DNA of 64,000 nucleotides, taken from contig NZ_AP020337.1 in assembly GCF_009176725.1 (NCBI RefSeq), positions 3,913,501-3,977,500 of the forward strand, written 5' to 3'. The position numbers and the translations under genes are program-made. Shown piece after piece: positions 8,500-17,450 of the stretch (position 1 is the stretch's first letter; the number at the start of each line of letters is the position of its first letter). This DNA comes from Pseudomonas sp. KUIN-1 (GTDB taxonomy: Bacteria > Pseudomonadota > Gammaproteobacteria > Pseudomonadales > Pseudomonadaceae). Under the pieces are notes generated by a model that made no database searches, was not told where the DNA came from, and saw only the letters and a program-made list of their open reading frames with translations.

Positions 8500-8672
8500 G
8501 GGCGATTCCCCCGCTTCAGGCGACGCGCCTGCTGTTTCAGAAAGCGCTGCCGCGCCCATAGCGGCAGCGCCACGTTGATCAGCAGCACCACAAGGCACAG
8601 GCCGTAGGCCGACCAGACAAATACCCCGTGGCGACCCATGGCAAGAAAATCGCTGAACGATGCAAAACTCAA
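8496..8672 (-). CDS. ccmD: Small membrane protein CcmD, TTG start
   Basis: This is a 58-residue protein with the CcmD layout: a short N-terminus (SFASFSDFLAMGRHG), one membrane helix (VFVWSAYGLCLVVLLINVAL) and a basic tail (RQRFLKQQARRLKRG). CcmD helps release haem-loaded CcmE from CcmABC. No ATG fits the full family N-terminus. The TTG at 8672 overlaps the ccmC stop and gives the expected length; an ATG at 8639 would leave only about 47 residues. The 3' end overlaps ccmE (GTGA). Confidence 0.85.
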   Translation of the reverse strand: MSFASFSDFLAMGRHGVFVWSAYGLCLVVLLINVALPLWARQRFLKQQARRLKRGNRP

Positions 8673-9472
8673 AGCGTGTTCTCCGACTGCGCTGCTGTGT
8701 GCCCCAGGCTGCGCAGAATCTCGGCCTTGACCCACTGGGTACGCGCTTCGCGACGCAACACTTCAAGACGCATGCGCATCATCAACAGCACGCCGAACAA
8801 GCAGTAGAAGCCCAGCGTGGTGAACAGCAGCGGCAACCACATTTCAGCCGGCATGGCGGGTTTCTCCGTGAGGCTGAACGTCGACCCCTGATGCAGGGTG
8901 TTCCACCACTCGACCGAATACTTGATGATCGGAATGTTCACCACGCCGACGATCGCCAGCACCGCGCAGGCCTTGGCGGCGCTGTCGCGGTTACTGATGG
9001 CATTGCCCAGCGCGATCAGGCCGAAATACAGGAACAGCAGAATCAGCATCGAGGTCAGTCGCGCGTCCCAGACCCACCATGCCCCCCAGGTGGGCTTGCC
9101 CCAGATCGCGCCGGTCGCCAGCGCCAGCGCGGTCATCCACGCGCCGATGGGTGCAGCGCAGTGCAGCGCGACATCGGCCAGCTTGATTCTCCAGACCAGC
9201 CCGACCAGCCCGCACACGGCCAGCATCACGTAACAGGACTGGGCGAGCATCGCGGCAGGTACGTGGATATAAATGATCCGGAAGCTGTTGCCCTGCTGGT
9301 AATCCGGCGGCGCGAACGCCAGGCCCCAGACAATGCCGATGACCAGCAACAGCACAGCGACAACACTCATCCAGGGCTGCAGGCGTGCGCTGACGCGATA
9401 AAACCCTTTCGGCGAGCCGAGCGTGTGCAGCCAGGCCCAATCGATGCTGCTTTTCATGGCGTTGCTTTTCAT
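8669..9472 (-). CDS. ccmC: Haem-handling inner-membrane protein CcmC
   Basis: The roughly 262-267-residue protein has six membrane segments and the WWD motif KPTWGAWWVWDARLTS, with flanking conserved histidines (IYIHVPAAM and EWWNTLHQG). CcmC presents haem to CcmE with help from the CcmAB ATPase. Two starts are possible, ATG 9472 and ATG 9457; neither has a strong ribosome site, and the coordinates given use the upstream one. There are 54 bases between ccmB and this start, the largest gap in the operon. Confidence 0.93.
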   Translation of the reverse strand: MKSNAMKSSIDWAWLHTLGSPKGFYRVSARLQPWMSVVAVLLLVIGIVWGLAFAPPDYQQGNSFRIIYIHVPAAMLAQSCYVMLAVCGLVGLVWRIKLADVALHCAAPIGAWMTALALATGAIWGKPTWGAWWVWDARLTSMLILLFLYFGLIALGNAISNRDSAAKACAVLAIVGVVNIPIIKYSVEWWNTLHQGSTFSLTEKPAMPAEMWLPLLFTTLGFYCLFGVLLMMRMRLEVLRREARTQWVKAEILRSLGHTAAQSENTL

Positions 9473-9526
9473 CAGGGTGCATCCAGGGGGTTGACCGGCA
9501 TCGAAGTCTCGATGCCGGAGCCTCAA

Positions 9527-10198
9527 TTATTCGCCGATGCTGATTTTCAGGCCAGCGGCTATCGCAAAGGGTGTCAGGGTGATCGCCAACGCCGCCAGGC
9601 TGGCCAGCCACAGCAGATAGCCGGTCGCCGGCATGCCCTGCAGCGCGGCTTGCAATGCACCGCTGCCCAGAATCAGTACCGGGATGTACAACGGCAGAAT
9701 CAACAATGCCAGCAGCAGGCCGCCACGCTTCAAACCCACGGTCAACGCTGCACCCAATGCGCCCAGCAGGCTGAGCACCGGGGTGCCCAGCAGCAGCGAA
9801 ACCATCAGCACCGGCAGGCACTGCACCGGCAGACCGAGCATCAAGGCCAGCAAAGGTGACAACAGTACCAGTGCCAGCCCGGAAAAAACCCAGTGTGCCA
9901 GCACTTTGATCAGCACCAGAAGGGCCAGCGGGTGCGGCGAAAGGACCCACTGCTCCAGCGAGCCATCCTCGAAATCACTGCGCAACAGCCCGTCCAGCGA
10001 CAGCAGCACGGCCAGCAGTGCCGCCACCCAGACCAGCCCCGGCGACAAGGTTTGCAACAATTGCGTCTGCGGTCCCAGCGCCAGCGGGAACAGGGCGACC
10101 ACGATCGCAAAGAACACCAGCGGGTTGGCCAGCTCTGCCGGGCGCCTCGCCAGCAGCCGCACCTCACGAAGCATCAGCAGGACAAACACATTGCTCAT
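9527..10198 (-). CDS. ccmB: Haem exporter permease subunit CcmB
   Basis: The 223-residue protein carries six hydrophobic helices after a short basic N-terminus (MLREVRLLARRPAELANPL), typical of CcmB. With CcmA it forms an ABC complex whose ATP hydrolysis frees haem-loaded CcmE from CcmCD. The start ATG at 10198 is chosen over GTG 10207 because it overlaps the ccmA stop as ATGA. Confidence 0.95.
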   Translation of the reverse strand: MSNVFVLLMLREVRLLARRPAELANPLVFFAIVVALFPLALGPQTQLLQTLSPGLVWVAALLAVLLSLDGLLRSDFEDGSLEQWVLSPHPLALLVLIKVLAHWVFSGLALVLLSPLLALMLGLPVQCLPVLMVSLLLGTPVLSLLGALGAALTVGLKRGGLLLALLILPLYIPVLILGSGALQAALQGMPATGYLLWLASLAALAITLTPFAIAAGLKISIGE

Positions 10199-10836
10199 GC
10201 TGACCATTGCCCCAGGTCGAGGTCCCGATAGCCCGCAGGCAGGCGGTTCAGGCTGTGGTGGGTGGTCATGACAATCATACCGCCGTGTTCACAGTGCCGG
10301 GCGAGGTGGTTTTCCAGTTGCTCGATGCCTTGGCGGTCGAGCGCGGTAAACGGCTCGTCGAGCAGCCAGAGTGGCGGGCCCGGCAGATACAGACGTGCCA
10401 GCGCGACGCGACGCTGCTGCCCGGCTGACAAGGTATGACAGGGCACGTCCTCGAAACCTGCCAGGCCGACCGCATCGAGGGCGGTGGCTATGGCGTCGGC
10501 ATCGGCTGGCTGGTGCAGTGCGCTGAGCCAGGACAGGTTTTCCAGCGGCGTCAGCACATCCTTGAGCGCTGGCGCATGACCGATCCACAACGGTTTGCGG
10601 CCCGGTGCGGCGGGCTGCCGGCCCAGTGGCTGCGCGTCGAGCAGGATTTGCCCGGCCGTTGGCTGCATCAGCCCGCACAGCAGGCGCAGCAGGCTGGTCT
10701 TGCCGCAGCCGTTGGGACCGCTGATCTGCAGCATGTCGCCTGTGTGCAGGTGAAGATCGAGGTTTTCGAACAGCATCCGCCCGTCCCGCTCACACGCCAG
10801 AGCCGTCGCTTGCAAAAATGGGGTGGCTGGGATCAT
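10195..10836 (-). CDS. ccmA: ATP-binding subunit CcmA of the haem-chaperone release complex
   Basis: The 213-residue ABC ATPase shows Walker A GPNGCGKTS, the signature LSAGQQRRVALARL, Walker B LWLLDEP and the switch His in MTTHHS. It energises CcmB/CcmC/CcmD to release holo-CcmE. It is the first gene of the operon; the promoter should lie in the 189-base gap shared with the divergent fliK-like gene, but I see no convincing -35/-10 pair on the minus strand. Confidence 0.95.
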   Translation of the reverse strand: MIPATPFLQATALACERDGRMLFENLDLHLHTGDMLQISGPNGCGKTSLLRLLCGLMQPTAGQILLDAQPLGRQPAAPGRKPLWIGHAPALKDVLTPLENLSWLSALHQPADADAIATALDAVGLAGFEDVPCHTLSAGQQRRVALARLYLPGPPLWLLDEPFTALDRQGIEQLENHLARHCEHGGMIVMTTHHSLNRLPAGYRDLDLGQWSA

Positions 10837-11025
10837 CGGGCGTTTCCAGTGTTTTGCGTCGCGAAATGTGCCAAAACAGACACATACGGAGTAAAACGCG
10901 GTTCAAGTCGGGGTTGATACGGCCGTTACATGAAGAGAAGTTAATGGCGGCTGGTCCGGTTTTGGCCGGTATTATACATGCGAGTCCTGTTATCAAAGGG
11001 GCAATTTCCTCGGGTCGATAGTTCA

Positions 11026-12651
11026 ATGACAGGCGACATCACCAGCGTTCCGGCAACAAACGCCACTCTGACACTGTTGCGCGCCGGCATCTCCCCCGCG
11101 CAAGTGCTGACCATGCTGCAATCGGCGGAAAATCTGATCCCCGAAGGCGAAACCGCCAACGCCGAAGTGCTGACCCTCAAGCAGGTCAACCAGAACTTCC
11201 AACTGCTGTTGCGGCTGGTGCTCGCCAACGGCAGCCTGACCAATTTACCGGTCACCAGCAGCGTCCCGTTCACGCCCGGCAGCCTGCTGCAAGTGTCGCA
11301 GGCGTCGGCTAACGAGCTGACCTTGACGCTGCAGCAACTCAACAGCGCGATGAAAAACTCGATGACCAGCATCGATACCCGACAATTACCGGTCGGCACG
11401 CTGCTGCAGGGCAAAGTCATGACCAGCCAGGTGATCGCTCAGGCGGTCAATCAACTGGCCGGCCAGAACCCGGCCGCTGCGACGCCCACCTACCGCTCCA
11501 TCGTGATGCTGCTCAACACGGCGCTGGCGGGTTCCAGTCTGACCATCGAGAGCCCGCAGCCGCTGACGGTCGGCAGCCTCTTGAGCGCTCAGGTACAAGG
11601 CAATCAGGCACTCAACTTCGTGGCCCTGCCCGGTCGCTTCGACCAACTGGCCTTGGCGCAGCAACTGTCCGCACAGCAAAATCGCCAAGGCTCGCTGGAC
11701 ACCCTGATCAACGCCCTGCAAAACCTGCAGTCCGGCAGCCCGACCAGTAACAGCCCGGCCATCAGCGCGCCGCTGCAGGCCAGTATCGACCAATTGCTCG
11801 CCGACCTGCCCGATGTCGAGCAGATGACCACGCCCAAAGGCGTGGCCCAGGCGTTCAACGCCAGCGGCGCTTTTCTGGAAGCCAGGCTGCTGGCCGGCTT
11901 GAACCCGGCGCAAATGCCGGACATGAAGGCCAACCTGATGCGCCTGATCGCCCAGATCCTTCCCGGCCTGCCGGACAACATGTCTTACGGCGCAGCGGCG
12001 GCCTCCAATACCCTGGCGCGCACGATGCCCAATGCAATCCGCAATGCGCTGGGTACCCTGGGCCTGGTTGCGGCACGCACTCAGCCCAGCATTTTTCCGT
12101 TGCCATCGCGCACGGTCGGCGGTGGCGAGAAGGAGGATGATCTGGAAATCCTCCTCAAGCTCGCGGCGGCTGCTGTCTCACGCCTGCAAAGCCATCAACT
12201 GGGCGGGCTGGAACAGACGCGTAGCAACGCCGACGGCACCCAGGTGACCACCTGGCAGCTGGAAGTGCCGATGCGCAACGCCCACGACATTGTGCCCTTG
12301 CAGGTCAAGGTGCAGCGTGAAGACAAGCCGGATCAGGAAGCGGCCGAAGACCGTGATGGTATCGAGATCAAGGACACCCGGGAAAAGCTCTGGAAAGTCG
12401 ACCTGGCGTTCGACCTCGAGCCGTTGGGCCCCTTGCAGGTGCATGCGCAACTATTGCGCGGCACACTGTCCAGCCAGCTATGGGCCGAGCGCCCCGACAG
12501 CGCGGCATTGATTGAACATGAACTGGGGTACTTGCGCGAACGGCTGATAGCCTGCGGTCTGGAGGTGGGCGAACTGGCCTGCAGCCACGGCGCACCGCCG
12601 AGCGGTCCGCGCACCGCGCTCGAACAACGCTGGATTGATGAGAACGCCTGA
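11026..12651 (+). CDS. FliK-like hook-length-control domain protein
   Basis: The product has 541 residues. The first 430 are low-complexity, rich in Gln, Ala, Leu and Asn (NQLAGQNPAAATPTYRS). The last 120 are ordered and resemble the Flg_hook/FliK C-terminal domain: LWKVDLAFDLEPLGPLQVHAQL, then RTALEQRWIDENA. In FliK this domain touches FlhB to switch export from hook to filament. The ATG at 11026 is chosen as the first with a sensible N-terminus (TGDITSVPATNATL); the frame opens at 10978. The stop overlaps the ATG of the FlhB-like gene by one base, so the two are made together. It lies far from the usual fliK position and may be a paralogue. Confidence 0.7.
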   Translation: MTGDITSVPATNATLTLLRAGISPAQVLTMLQSAENLIPEGETANAEVLTLKQVNQNFQLLLRLVLANGSLTNLPVTSSVPFTPGSLLQVSQASANELTLTLQQLNSAMKNSMTSIDTRQLPVGTLLQGKVMTSQVIAQAVNQLAGQNPAAATPTYRSIVMLLNTALAGSSLTIESPQPLTVGSLLSAQVQGNQALNFVALPGRFDQLALAQQLSAQQNRQGSLDTLINALQNLQSGSPTSNSPAISAPLQASIDQLLADLPDVEQMTTPKGVAQAFNASGAFLEARLLAGLNPAQMPDMKANLMRLIAQILPGLPDNMSYGAAAASNTLARTMPNAIRNALGTLGLVAARTQPSIFPLPSRTVGGGEKEDDLEILLKLAAAAVSRLQSHQLGGLEQTRSNADGTQVTTWQLEVPMRNAHDIVPLQVKVQREDKPDQEAAEDRDGIEIKDTREKLWKVDLAFDLEPLGPLQVHAQLLRGTLSSQLWAERPDSAALIEHELGYLRERLIACGLEVGELACSHGAPPSGPRTALEQRWIDENA

Positions 12652-12974
12652 TGAGCCTACCCGATCACACTCCGCGCCAGGCTATCGCCCTCAGCTATGA
12701 CGGCCAGCACGCCCCGACGCTCAGCGCCAAGGGCGACGACCAGTTGGCCGAGGCCATCCTGGCCATCGCCCGCGAATACGAAGTGCCGATCTATGAGAAC
12801 GCCGAACTGGTCAAGCTGTTGGCACGCATGGAGCTAGGCGACAGTATTCCAGAGCCGCTGTACCGCACGATTGCCGAAATCATCGCGTTCGCCTGGCACC
12901 TGAAAGGCAAATTTCCAGCAGGTCAGGACCCGGACGCGCCGCCTGTCGAACGCGATATCACGCCGCGCTACTGA
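12651..12974 (+). CDS. Free-standing FlhB C-terminal (type III export switch) domain
   Basis: The 107-residue protein matches the cytoplasmic end of FlhB/YscU after the NPTH cleavage site: AIALSYDGQHAPTLSAKG, EYEVPIYENAELVKLLARMELGDSIPEPLYRTIAEIIAF. It has no membrane segments and no NPTH motif, so it resembles the already cleaved C-terminal fragment (FlhB-CC). With the FliK-like gene just upstream (one-base overlap) it could form an accessory substrate-specificity switch for flagellar export. The last codons (PVERDITPRY) are polar. Confidence 0.85.
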   Translation: MSLPDHTPRQAIALSYDGQHAPTLSAKGDDQLAEAILAIAREYEVPIYENAELVKLLARMELGDSIPEPLYRTIAEIIAFAWHLKGKFPAGQDPDAPPVERDITPRY

Positions 12975-12995
12975 CAGCCGAGGCGCTGGCCGGCA

Positions 12996-13598
12996 TCACA
13001 TTGCAATCGGCTTGCGCCCTGCAAACGAATGCGCCAGCGTGCCACCGTCGACCAGGTCCAGCTCGCCACCCAACGGAACGCCGTGAGCAATGCGCGACGC
13101 GACCAGGCCCTTGTCGTGGAGCAGTTGGGCGATGTAATGCGCCGTCGCCTCACCTTCCACCGTCGGATTGGTGGCGAGGATCACCTCGGTGAAGGTGCCC
13201 TGCTGGCTGATGCGCTCCATCAATTGCGGAATGCCGATGGCCTCCGGTCCCAGGCCGTCGAGTGGCGACAGATGGCCCTTGAGCACGAAGTAACGACCGC
13301 GGTAGCCAGTCTGCTCCACCGCATAGACATCCGTCGGGCCTTCGACTACACACAGCAGCGTGTCATCACGCCGCGGGTCTGCGCATTGCGGGCAGAGCTC
13401 CTCTTCGGTCAGCGTGCGGCACGAGCGGCAGTGACCCACGCCGTCCATCGCCTGCCCCAGTGCCTGCGCCAGCCGCGAACCGCCGCTGCGGTCGCGCTCC
13501 AGCAACTGCAACGCCATGCGCTGAGCGGTTTTCTGACCGACGCCCGGCAGCACGCGGAAGGCATCGATCAACTGGCGAATCAGGGGGCTGAAGCTCAT
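12996..13598 (-). CDS. recR: Recombination mediator RecR
   Basis: The 200-residue protein has the helix-hairpin-helix [18 protein letters not shown] near the N-terminus, a four-Cys zinc finger ([17 protein letters not shown]), a Toprim domain ([15 protein letters not shown]) and the C-terminal wedge [20 protein letters not shown]. RecR works with RecO/RecF to load RecA on gapped DNA. It converges with the FlhB-like gene, 21 bases apart. In most proteobacteria recR follows dnaX and ybaB; neither is upstream here, where a LysR gene lies 110 bases away. Confidence 0.97.
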
Positions 13599-13708
13599 GG
13601 AGAAAAATCCGACAAAAACACAAGACGCGGTTTATACCCGCGCGTTGCCGTGAGCGTCAATTAAGGTGTTCAACCCAGCGACCAACAGCGTGCCGGTACT
13701 GTGCCGAA

Positions 13709-14593
13709 TCAGGCTTTCAGGGCTGTCTCGAGAAACTCGGTCAACGCCTGTACCCGTGCGCTGCGATGCTTGCGTACAGGCACCAGCAGGTTGATCGGCG
13801 CACTGGCCAGCTGCCAATCGGCAAGCACCCGCACCAGCCTGCCACTGGCAATGGCGTCGCTGACGTCCCACTGCGAGCGCAACACGATGCCCAGCCCCTG
13901 CTCGGCCCAGCGCCGGGCGACCGAGCCGTCGTTACTGAGCAGCGCGGGCTCGATGCGCAGGGTCTTTTTCGTCTGGCCCTTGCTCAGGTGCCAGAGGGTG
14001 ACGTCTTCATCGTTTTCGCGAATGCAGATGCAGCGATGGCCGGCCAGCTGCTCGGGCGTCGAGGGCACACCATGCTGCTCGATATACGCCGGGCTGGCGC
14101 ACAACCAGCGATGATTCTGTGCCAACGGCATGGCGATCCACTGGCTGTCATTGAGGCTGCCGATGTGTATCACCGCATCGCTGTCATGACGGTCCGGCCA
14201 GGGTGTTTCGCGCAGGTCCAGTTGCAGGCACAACTGCGGGTGCAGCCTGGCGAAGCGCGCCAGCAGCGGCGCAATGCGCTGGCGTCCATAACCGAACGGC
14301 GCTGCCAGGCGCAGCGTGCCCACCAGTCGTTCATCTCGCTGCCTGAAGGACTCCGGGAGTGCCTCCAGTTGCTCCAGCAACTGTGCGCTTTCGCGGGCGA
14401 AACGCTCGCCATCAGCGGTCAGACTCAGGCGTCTGGCGTCGCGACTGGCCAGGGTGATGCCCAGTTGCGTCTCCAGTTTGCGCAAGCGCATCGACAATGC
14501 GGGCGGCGAAACATTGAGGATTCTGGCGGCAGCACTGAGCGATTCGCAGCGCGACAGGGTCACGGCCAGACGCAGGTCTTCGATGGCGATCAT
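13709..14593 (-). CDS. LysR-family transcriptional regulator
   Basis: The 294-residue protein starts with a winged helix-turn-helix (SLSAAARILNVSPPALSMRLRKLE) followed by the substrate-binding fold typical of LysR proteins. It is divergent from the DSD1-family gene with a 96-base gap, so it is the probable regulator of the 14690-19953 gene set and likely autoregulated. The inducer is unknown; a D-amino acid or hydroxy-amino acid would fit the targets. Confidence 0.93.
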   Translation of the reverse strand: MIAIEDLRLAVTLSRCESLSAAARILNVSPPALSMRLRKLETQLGITLASRDARRLSLTADGERFARESAQLLEQLEALPESFRQRDERLVGTLRLAAPFGYGRQRIAPLLARFARLHPQLCLQLDLRETPWPDRHDSDAVIHIGSLNDSQWIAMPLAQNHRWLCASPAYIEQHGVPSTPEQLAGHRCICIRENDEDVTLWHLSKGQTKKTLRIEPALLSNDGSVARRWAEQGLGIVLRSQWDVSDAIASGRLVRVLADWQLASAPINLLVPVRKHRSARVQALTEFLETALKA

Positions 14594-14612
14594 TCACTTC
14601 AGCTTAAGGATT

Positions 14613-14645
14613 GATGATCACGCATTGAACCACAGCTTCATCATC
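14613..14645. promoter_or_regulatory. Candidate LysR operator in the divergent gap
   Basis: Inverted arms gatgat (14613-14618) and atcatc (14640-14645) lie between the LysR gene and its divergent target. Spacing and position would suit a LysR dimer site, but the arms are short and the match to T-N11-A is loose. Confidence 0.3.
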
Positions 14646-14689
14646 GCTGCGTAGAGTGGCTGCCGTACCTAGTCACACGAGCGCTTTCC

Positions 14690-15826
14690 ATGTCAGCCTC
14701 CCTGTCTTCTCTCGATACGCCTGTCGCGCTGCTCGACGTGTCGCGCATGCAGCACAATATCCAGCGCATGCAACAACGCATGAATGAACTGGGCGTGCGC
14801 TTGCGCCCACACGTCAAGACCAGCAAATGCCTGCCGGTCATTCAGGCGCAGATTGCAGCGGGCGCCAGCGGCGTCACGGTGTCGACATTAAAGGAGGCCG
14901 AGCACTGCTTTGCCGAAGGCATCGACGACGTGTTCTATGCCGTCGCCATTGCACCCGGCAAGCTGGAGCAGGCACTCAGACTGCGGCGCAAGGGCTGCCG
15001 CCTGAGCATCCTGACCGATAGCGTAGCGGCGGCCCGGGCGATTGCGGTTTTCGGCCAGGCGCATGACGAACGTTTCGACGTGTGGATTGAAATCGATTGC
15101 GACGGTCATCGCTCCGGGCTGACCGTCGAAGACCCCTCGCTGGTCGAGGTCGCGAGCACGCTGGTCAACGGCGGCATGCAACTGCGTGGGGTAATGACCC
15201 ATGCCGGGTCCAGTTATGACCTCGACACCCCCGCAGCCCTGCAAGCGCTCGCCGAACAGGAACGCAGGCTGTGCGTCAGCGCCGCCGAGCGGATTCGCCA
15301 GGCAGGGCTGCCCTGTGAGGACGTCAGCATCGGTTCGACCCCGACGGCACTGTCGGCGCAGAGCCTGCACGGCGTGACCGAAGTTCGCGCCGGGGTGTAT
15401 GTGTTCTTCGATCTGGTGATGCACAACATTGGCGTATGCCGGGCAGATGAGCTGGCCCTGAGCGTGTTGACCACGGTCATCGGCCATCAGCAGGACAAGG
15501 GCTGGATCATTGTTGACGCGGGCTGGATGGCCATGAGTCGCGACCGTGGCACTCAGCGCCAGCGTGAGGATTTCGGCTACGGCCAGGTGTGCAGCGAAAC
15601 TGGCGAGTGGATCGACGGTGCACGGGTCACCGGTGCCAATCAGGAGCACGGCATCATCACGCTTGCTGCGGGCAGCGAGACCGACATCAGCGAGCGTTTT
15701 CCCATCGGTAGCCGGCTGCGCATTCTGCCCAATCACGCCTGTGCCACCGGCGCGCAATTCCCCGACTACCACGCCTGCGACAGCGAAGGCGCAATCCATA
15801 CCTGGAGTCGTCTGCATGGCTGGTGA
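14690..15826 (+). CDS. DSD1-family PLP enzyme (D-threonine aldolase / D-serine dehydratase-like)
   Basis: The 378-residue protein has the alanine-racemase-like barrel: LDTPVALLDVSRMQHNI at the start, the PLP lysine in RPHVKTSK (Lys43), MTHAGSSYD and GSTPTA in the phosphate-binding region. Near the C-terminus PNHACATGAQF supplies His349 and Cys351, the zinc pair of the metal-dependent members. Relatives are D-threonine aldolases, D-serine dehydratases and D-3-hydroxyaspartate aldolases; all act on hydroxylated D-amino acids. A dehydratase activity would explain the following ridA gene, which overlaps this gene's end. The exact substrate is not readable from the sequence. Confidence 0.88.
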   Translation: MSASLSSLDTPVALLDVSRMQHNIQRMQQRMNELGVRLRPHVKTSKCLPVIQAQIAAGASGVTVSTLKEAEHCFAEGIDDVFYAVAIAPGKLEQALRLRRKGCRLSILTDSVAAARAIAVFGQAHDERFDVWIEIDCDGHRSGLTVEDPSLVEVASTLVNGGMQLRGVMTHAGSSYDLDTPAALQALAEQERRLCVSAAERIRQAGLPCEDVSIGSTPTALSAQSLHGVTEVRAGVYVFFDLVMHNIGVCRADELALSVLTTVIGHQQDKGWIIVDAGWMAMSRDRGTQRQREDFGYGQVCSETGEWIDGARVTGANQEHGIITLAAGSETDISERFPIGSRLRILPNHACATGAQFPDYHACDSEGAIHTWSRLHGW

Positions 15827-16214
15827 GATGAAACCGATCAGTACGCCCGGGGCTGCAGCACCCGGCGGGCATTATTCGCAGGCGATGCTGCATCAAGGCA
15901 CGCTGCATGTTTCCGGACAACTGCCGGTGCGCGCCGATGGCAGTCACAGCGTCGGCGAGCCGTTCGAGGTCCAGGCCGCCGTGGCGCTGGACAATCTGCT
16001 GGCCATCCTTGGCGCAGCGGGATGCAGCACGGATGACCTGCTTAAAGTGACCATTTACATCGCAGGCGTCCAGCACTGGCCTGCCTTCGACCGCCTCTAC
16101 GCGGGCTATCTGGGCGAGCATCGCCCTGCGCGCGCGGTGGTGCCGGTCCCGGAATTGCACCACGGTTACCTGATCGAGATCGAAGCCCTGGCGCGTTGCA
16201 GCCAATCAACATGA
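15816..16214 (+). CDS. RidA-family reactive imine/enamine deaminase
   Basis: The 132-residue product has the RidA (YjgF) pattern: TPGAAAPGGHYSQA at the N-terminus, GTLHVSGQLP, LKVTIYIAGVQHWPAF and RPARAVVPVPEL, where the Arg binds substrate carboxylate. RidA proteins hydrolyse 2-aminoacrylate-type intermediates released by PLP dehydratases. GGAG lies eight bases before ATG 15816, which overlaps the upstream gene by 11 bases; ATG 15828 is a possible shorter start. Its place directly after a PLP dehydratase-like gene supports a linked role. Confidence 0.9.
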   Translation: MAGEMKPISTPGAAAPGGHYSQAMLHQGTLHVSGQLPVRADGSHSVGEPFEVQAAVALDNLLAILGAAGCSTDDLLKVTIYIAGVQHWPAFDRLYAGYLGEHRPARAVVPVPELHHGYLIEIEALARCSQST

Positions 16215-16227
16215 CCGGGAGCCCCTC

Positions 16228-17412
16228 ATGACCCCACAAAAAAGCGATGTCCTGATTATCGGCGGCGGCTTCATGGGCGCATCCTCCGCGTTTTTTCTGC
16301 GCCAGCACGGCCGTTCGGTCACCCTGCTGGAGCGCGACCAGATCGGCCAATATGCCAGCGGCGTGAATTTCGGCAACGTGCGCCGTCAGGGACGGTTTCT
16401 CGGCCAACTGGAACTGTCCAATCGCTCCTGGGCACTGTGGAAGCGCCTGCCGGAGCTGATCGGCGAAGACCTGGAATTCATTCCCAGCGGGCACATGCGC
16501 GTTTGCTATCGCGAAGACGAAATCGCCGAACTGGAAGCCTATGCCGCCGCCCCGGAAGCCCGCGAGCTGGACTTGCAGATCCTTTCCGGCAAGGCGCTGC
16601 ACGACCGTTTTCCGTTTCTCGGTACACAAGTCAAAGGCGGTTCCTATGCGCCCCATGACGGGCACGCCAACCCAAGGCTGGCAGCCCCCGCGTTCGCCCG
16701 TGCGGCGATTCGTGCAGGTGCAAGAATCGAAGAACGCACTGAAGTGACCGAGGTGCAAAAGGTGGGCGGCGAGTTTCAGGTCACCACCGCCGATGGACAG
16801 CTATTCGTCGCCGAACAGTTGCTCATCACTGCCGGTGCCTGGGGCGCCAGGCTCGCCGAGCAGTTCGGCGAGTCTGTCCCTCTTGAGCCCAACGGACCGC
16901 AGATGTCGGTGACAGAACCGGTGCCTTACGCGCTGCCGACGGTGATCGGGGTGTTTACCAGGATCAAGGAAGAAGTGATCTATTTCCGGCAGATCCCGCG
17001 CGGCAACATCATCATCGGGGGTGGCAATCGCAATAAGCCGGACATGCTCAACCGCCGCGCCTACTTCAAGCCGGAGAGCCTGATCAACCAGATGAAACAG
17101 ATGAAACGCCTGCTACCGGGCGCAGAAAAGCTGAACATCATCCGCGTCTGGAGCGGCATCGAGAGTTACACACCGGACTCGCTGCCGATCATGGGCCGCA
17201 GCGGCAAGGTCGACGGCCTGTTCTATGCGTTTGGCTTTTGCGGCCACGGTTTTCAGCTTGGCCCCGGCGTCGGTGACGTCATGGCCGAGCTGATCAGCAC
17301 CGGCAGCACGCGCACGTTGATCAGCCCGTTCGATATTCGCCGCTTCACCGATCCGACCGCCATCGAAATGCCGCTCATGTCCAGCCTGATGAGCACCGGA
17401 AAGCTGGTATGA
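16228..17412 (+). CDS. FAD-dependent amino-acid/amine oxidoreductase (DadA/sarcosine-oxidase-like)
   Basis: The 394-residue protein begins with the FAD-binding Rossmann motif DVLIIGGGFMGASSAFFL and the companion SVTLLERDQIGQYASG. It ends with the DAO-family GLFYAFGFCGHGFQLGPGVGDVMAELI. No signal peptide or membrane segment is seen, so it is probably a cytoplasmic or membrane-associated oxidase or dehydrogenase that turns a secondary amine or D-amino acid into imine plus product. It follows ridA by 13 bases and precedes the GNAT gene, implying one transcript. Confidence 0.9.
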   Translation: MTPQKSDVLIIGGGFMGASSAFFLRQHGRSVTLLERDQIGQYASGVNFGNVRRQGRFLGQLELSNRSWALWKRLPELIGEDLEFIPSGHMRVCYREDEIAELEAYAAAPEARELDLQILSGKALHDRFPFLGTQVKGGSYAPHDGHANPRLAAPAFARAAIRAGARIEERTEVTEVQKVGGEFQVTTADGQLFVAEQLLITAGAWGARLAEQFGESVPLEPNGPQMSVTEPVPYALPTVIGVFTRIKEEVIYFRQIPRGNIIIGGGNRNKPDMLNRRAYFKPESLINQMKQMKRLLPGAEKLNIIRVWSGIESYTPDSLPIMGRSGKVDGLFYAFGFCGHGFQLGPGVGDVMAELISTGSTRTLISPFDIRRFTDPTAIEMPLMSSLMSTGKLV

Positions 17413-17450
17413 GCCCAACCACTCACCCACCTCATCGCAACGGAGGCGCC

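Noticed and set aside
13632..13871. 79-codon minus-strand frame upstream of recR, considered as a ybaB remnant
   Set aside because: Its translation has no YbaB features and overlaps the end of the LysR gene in another frame.
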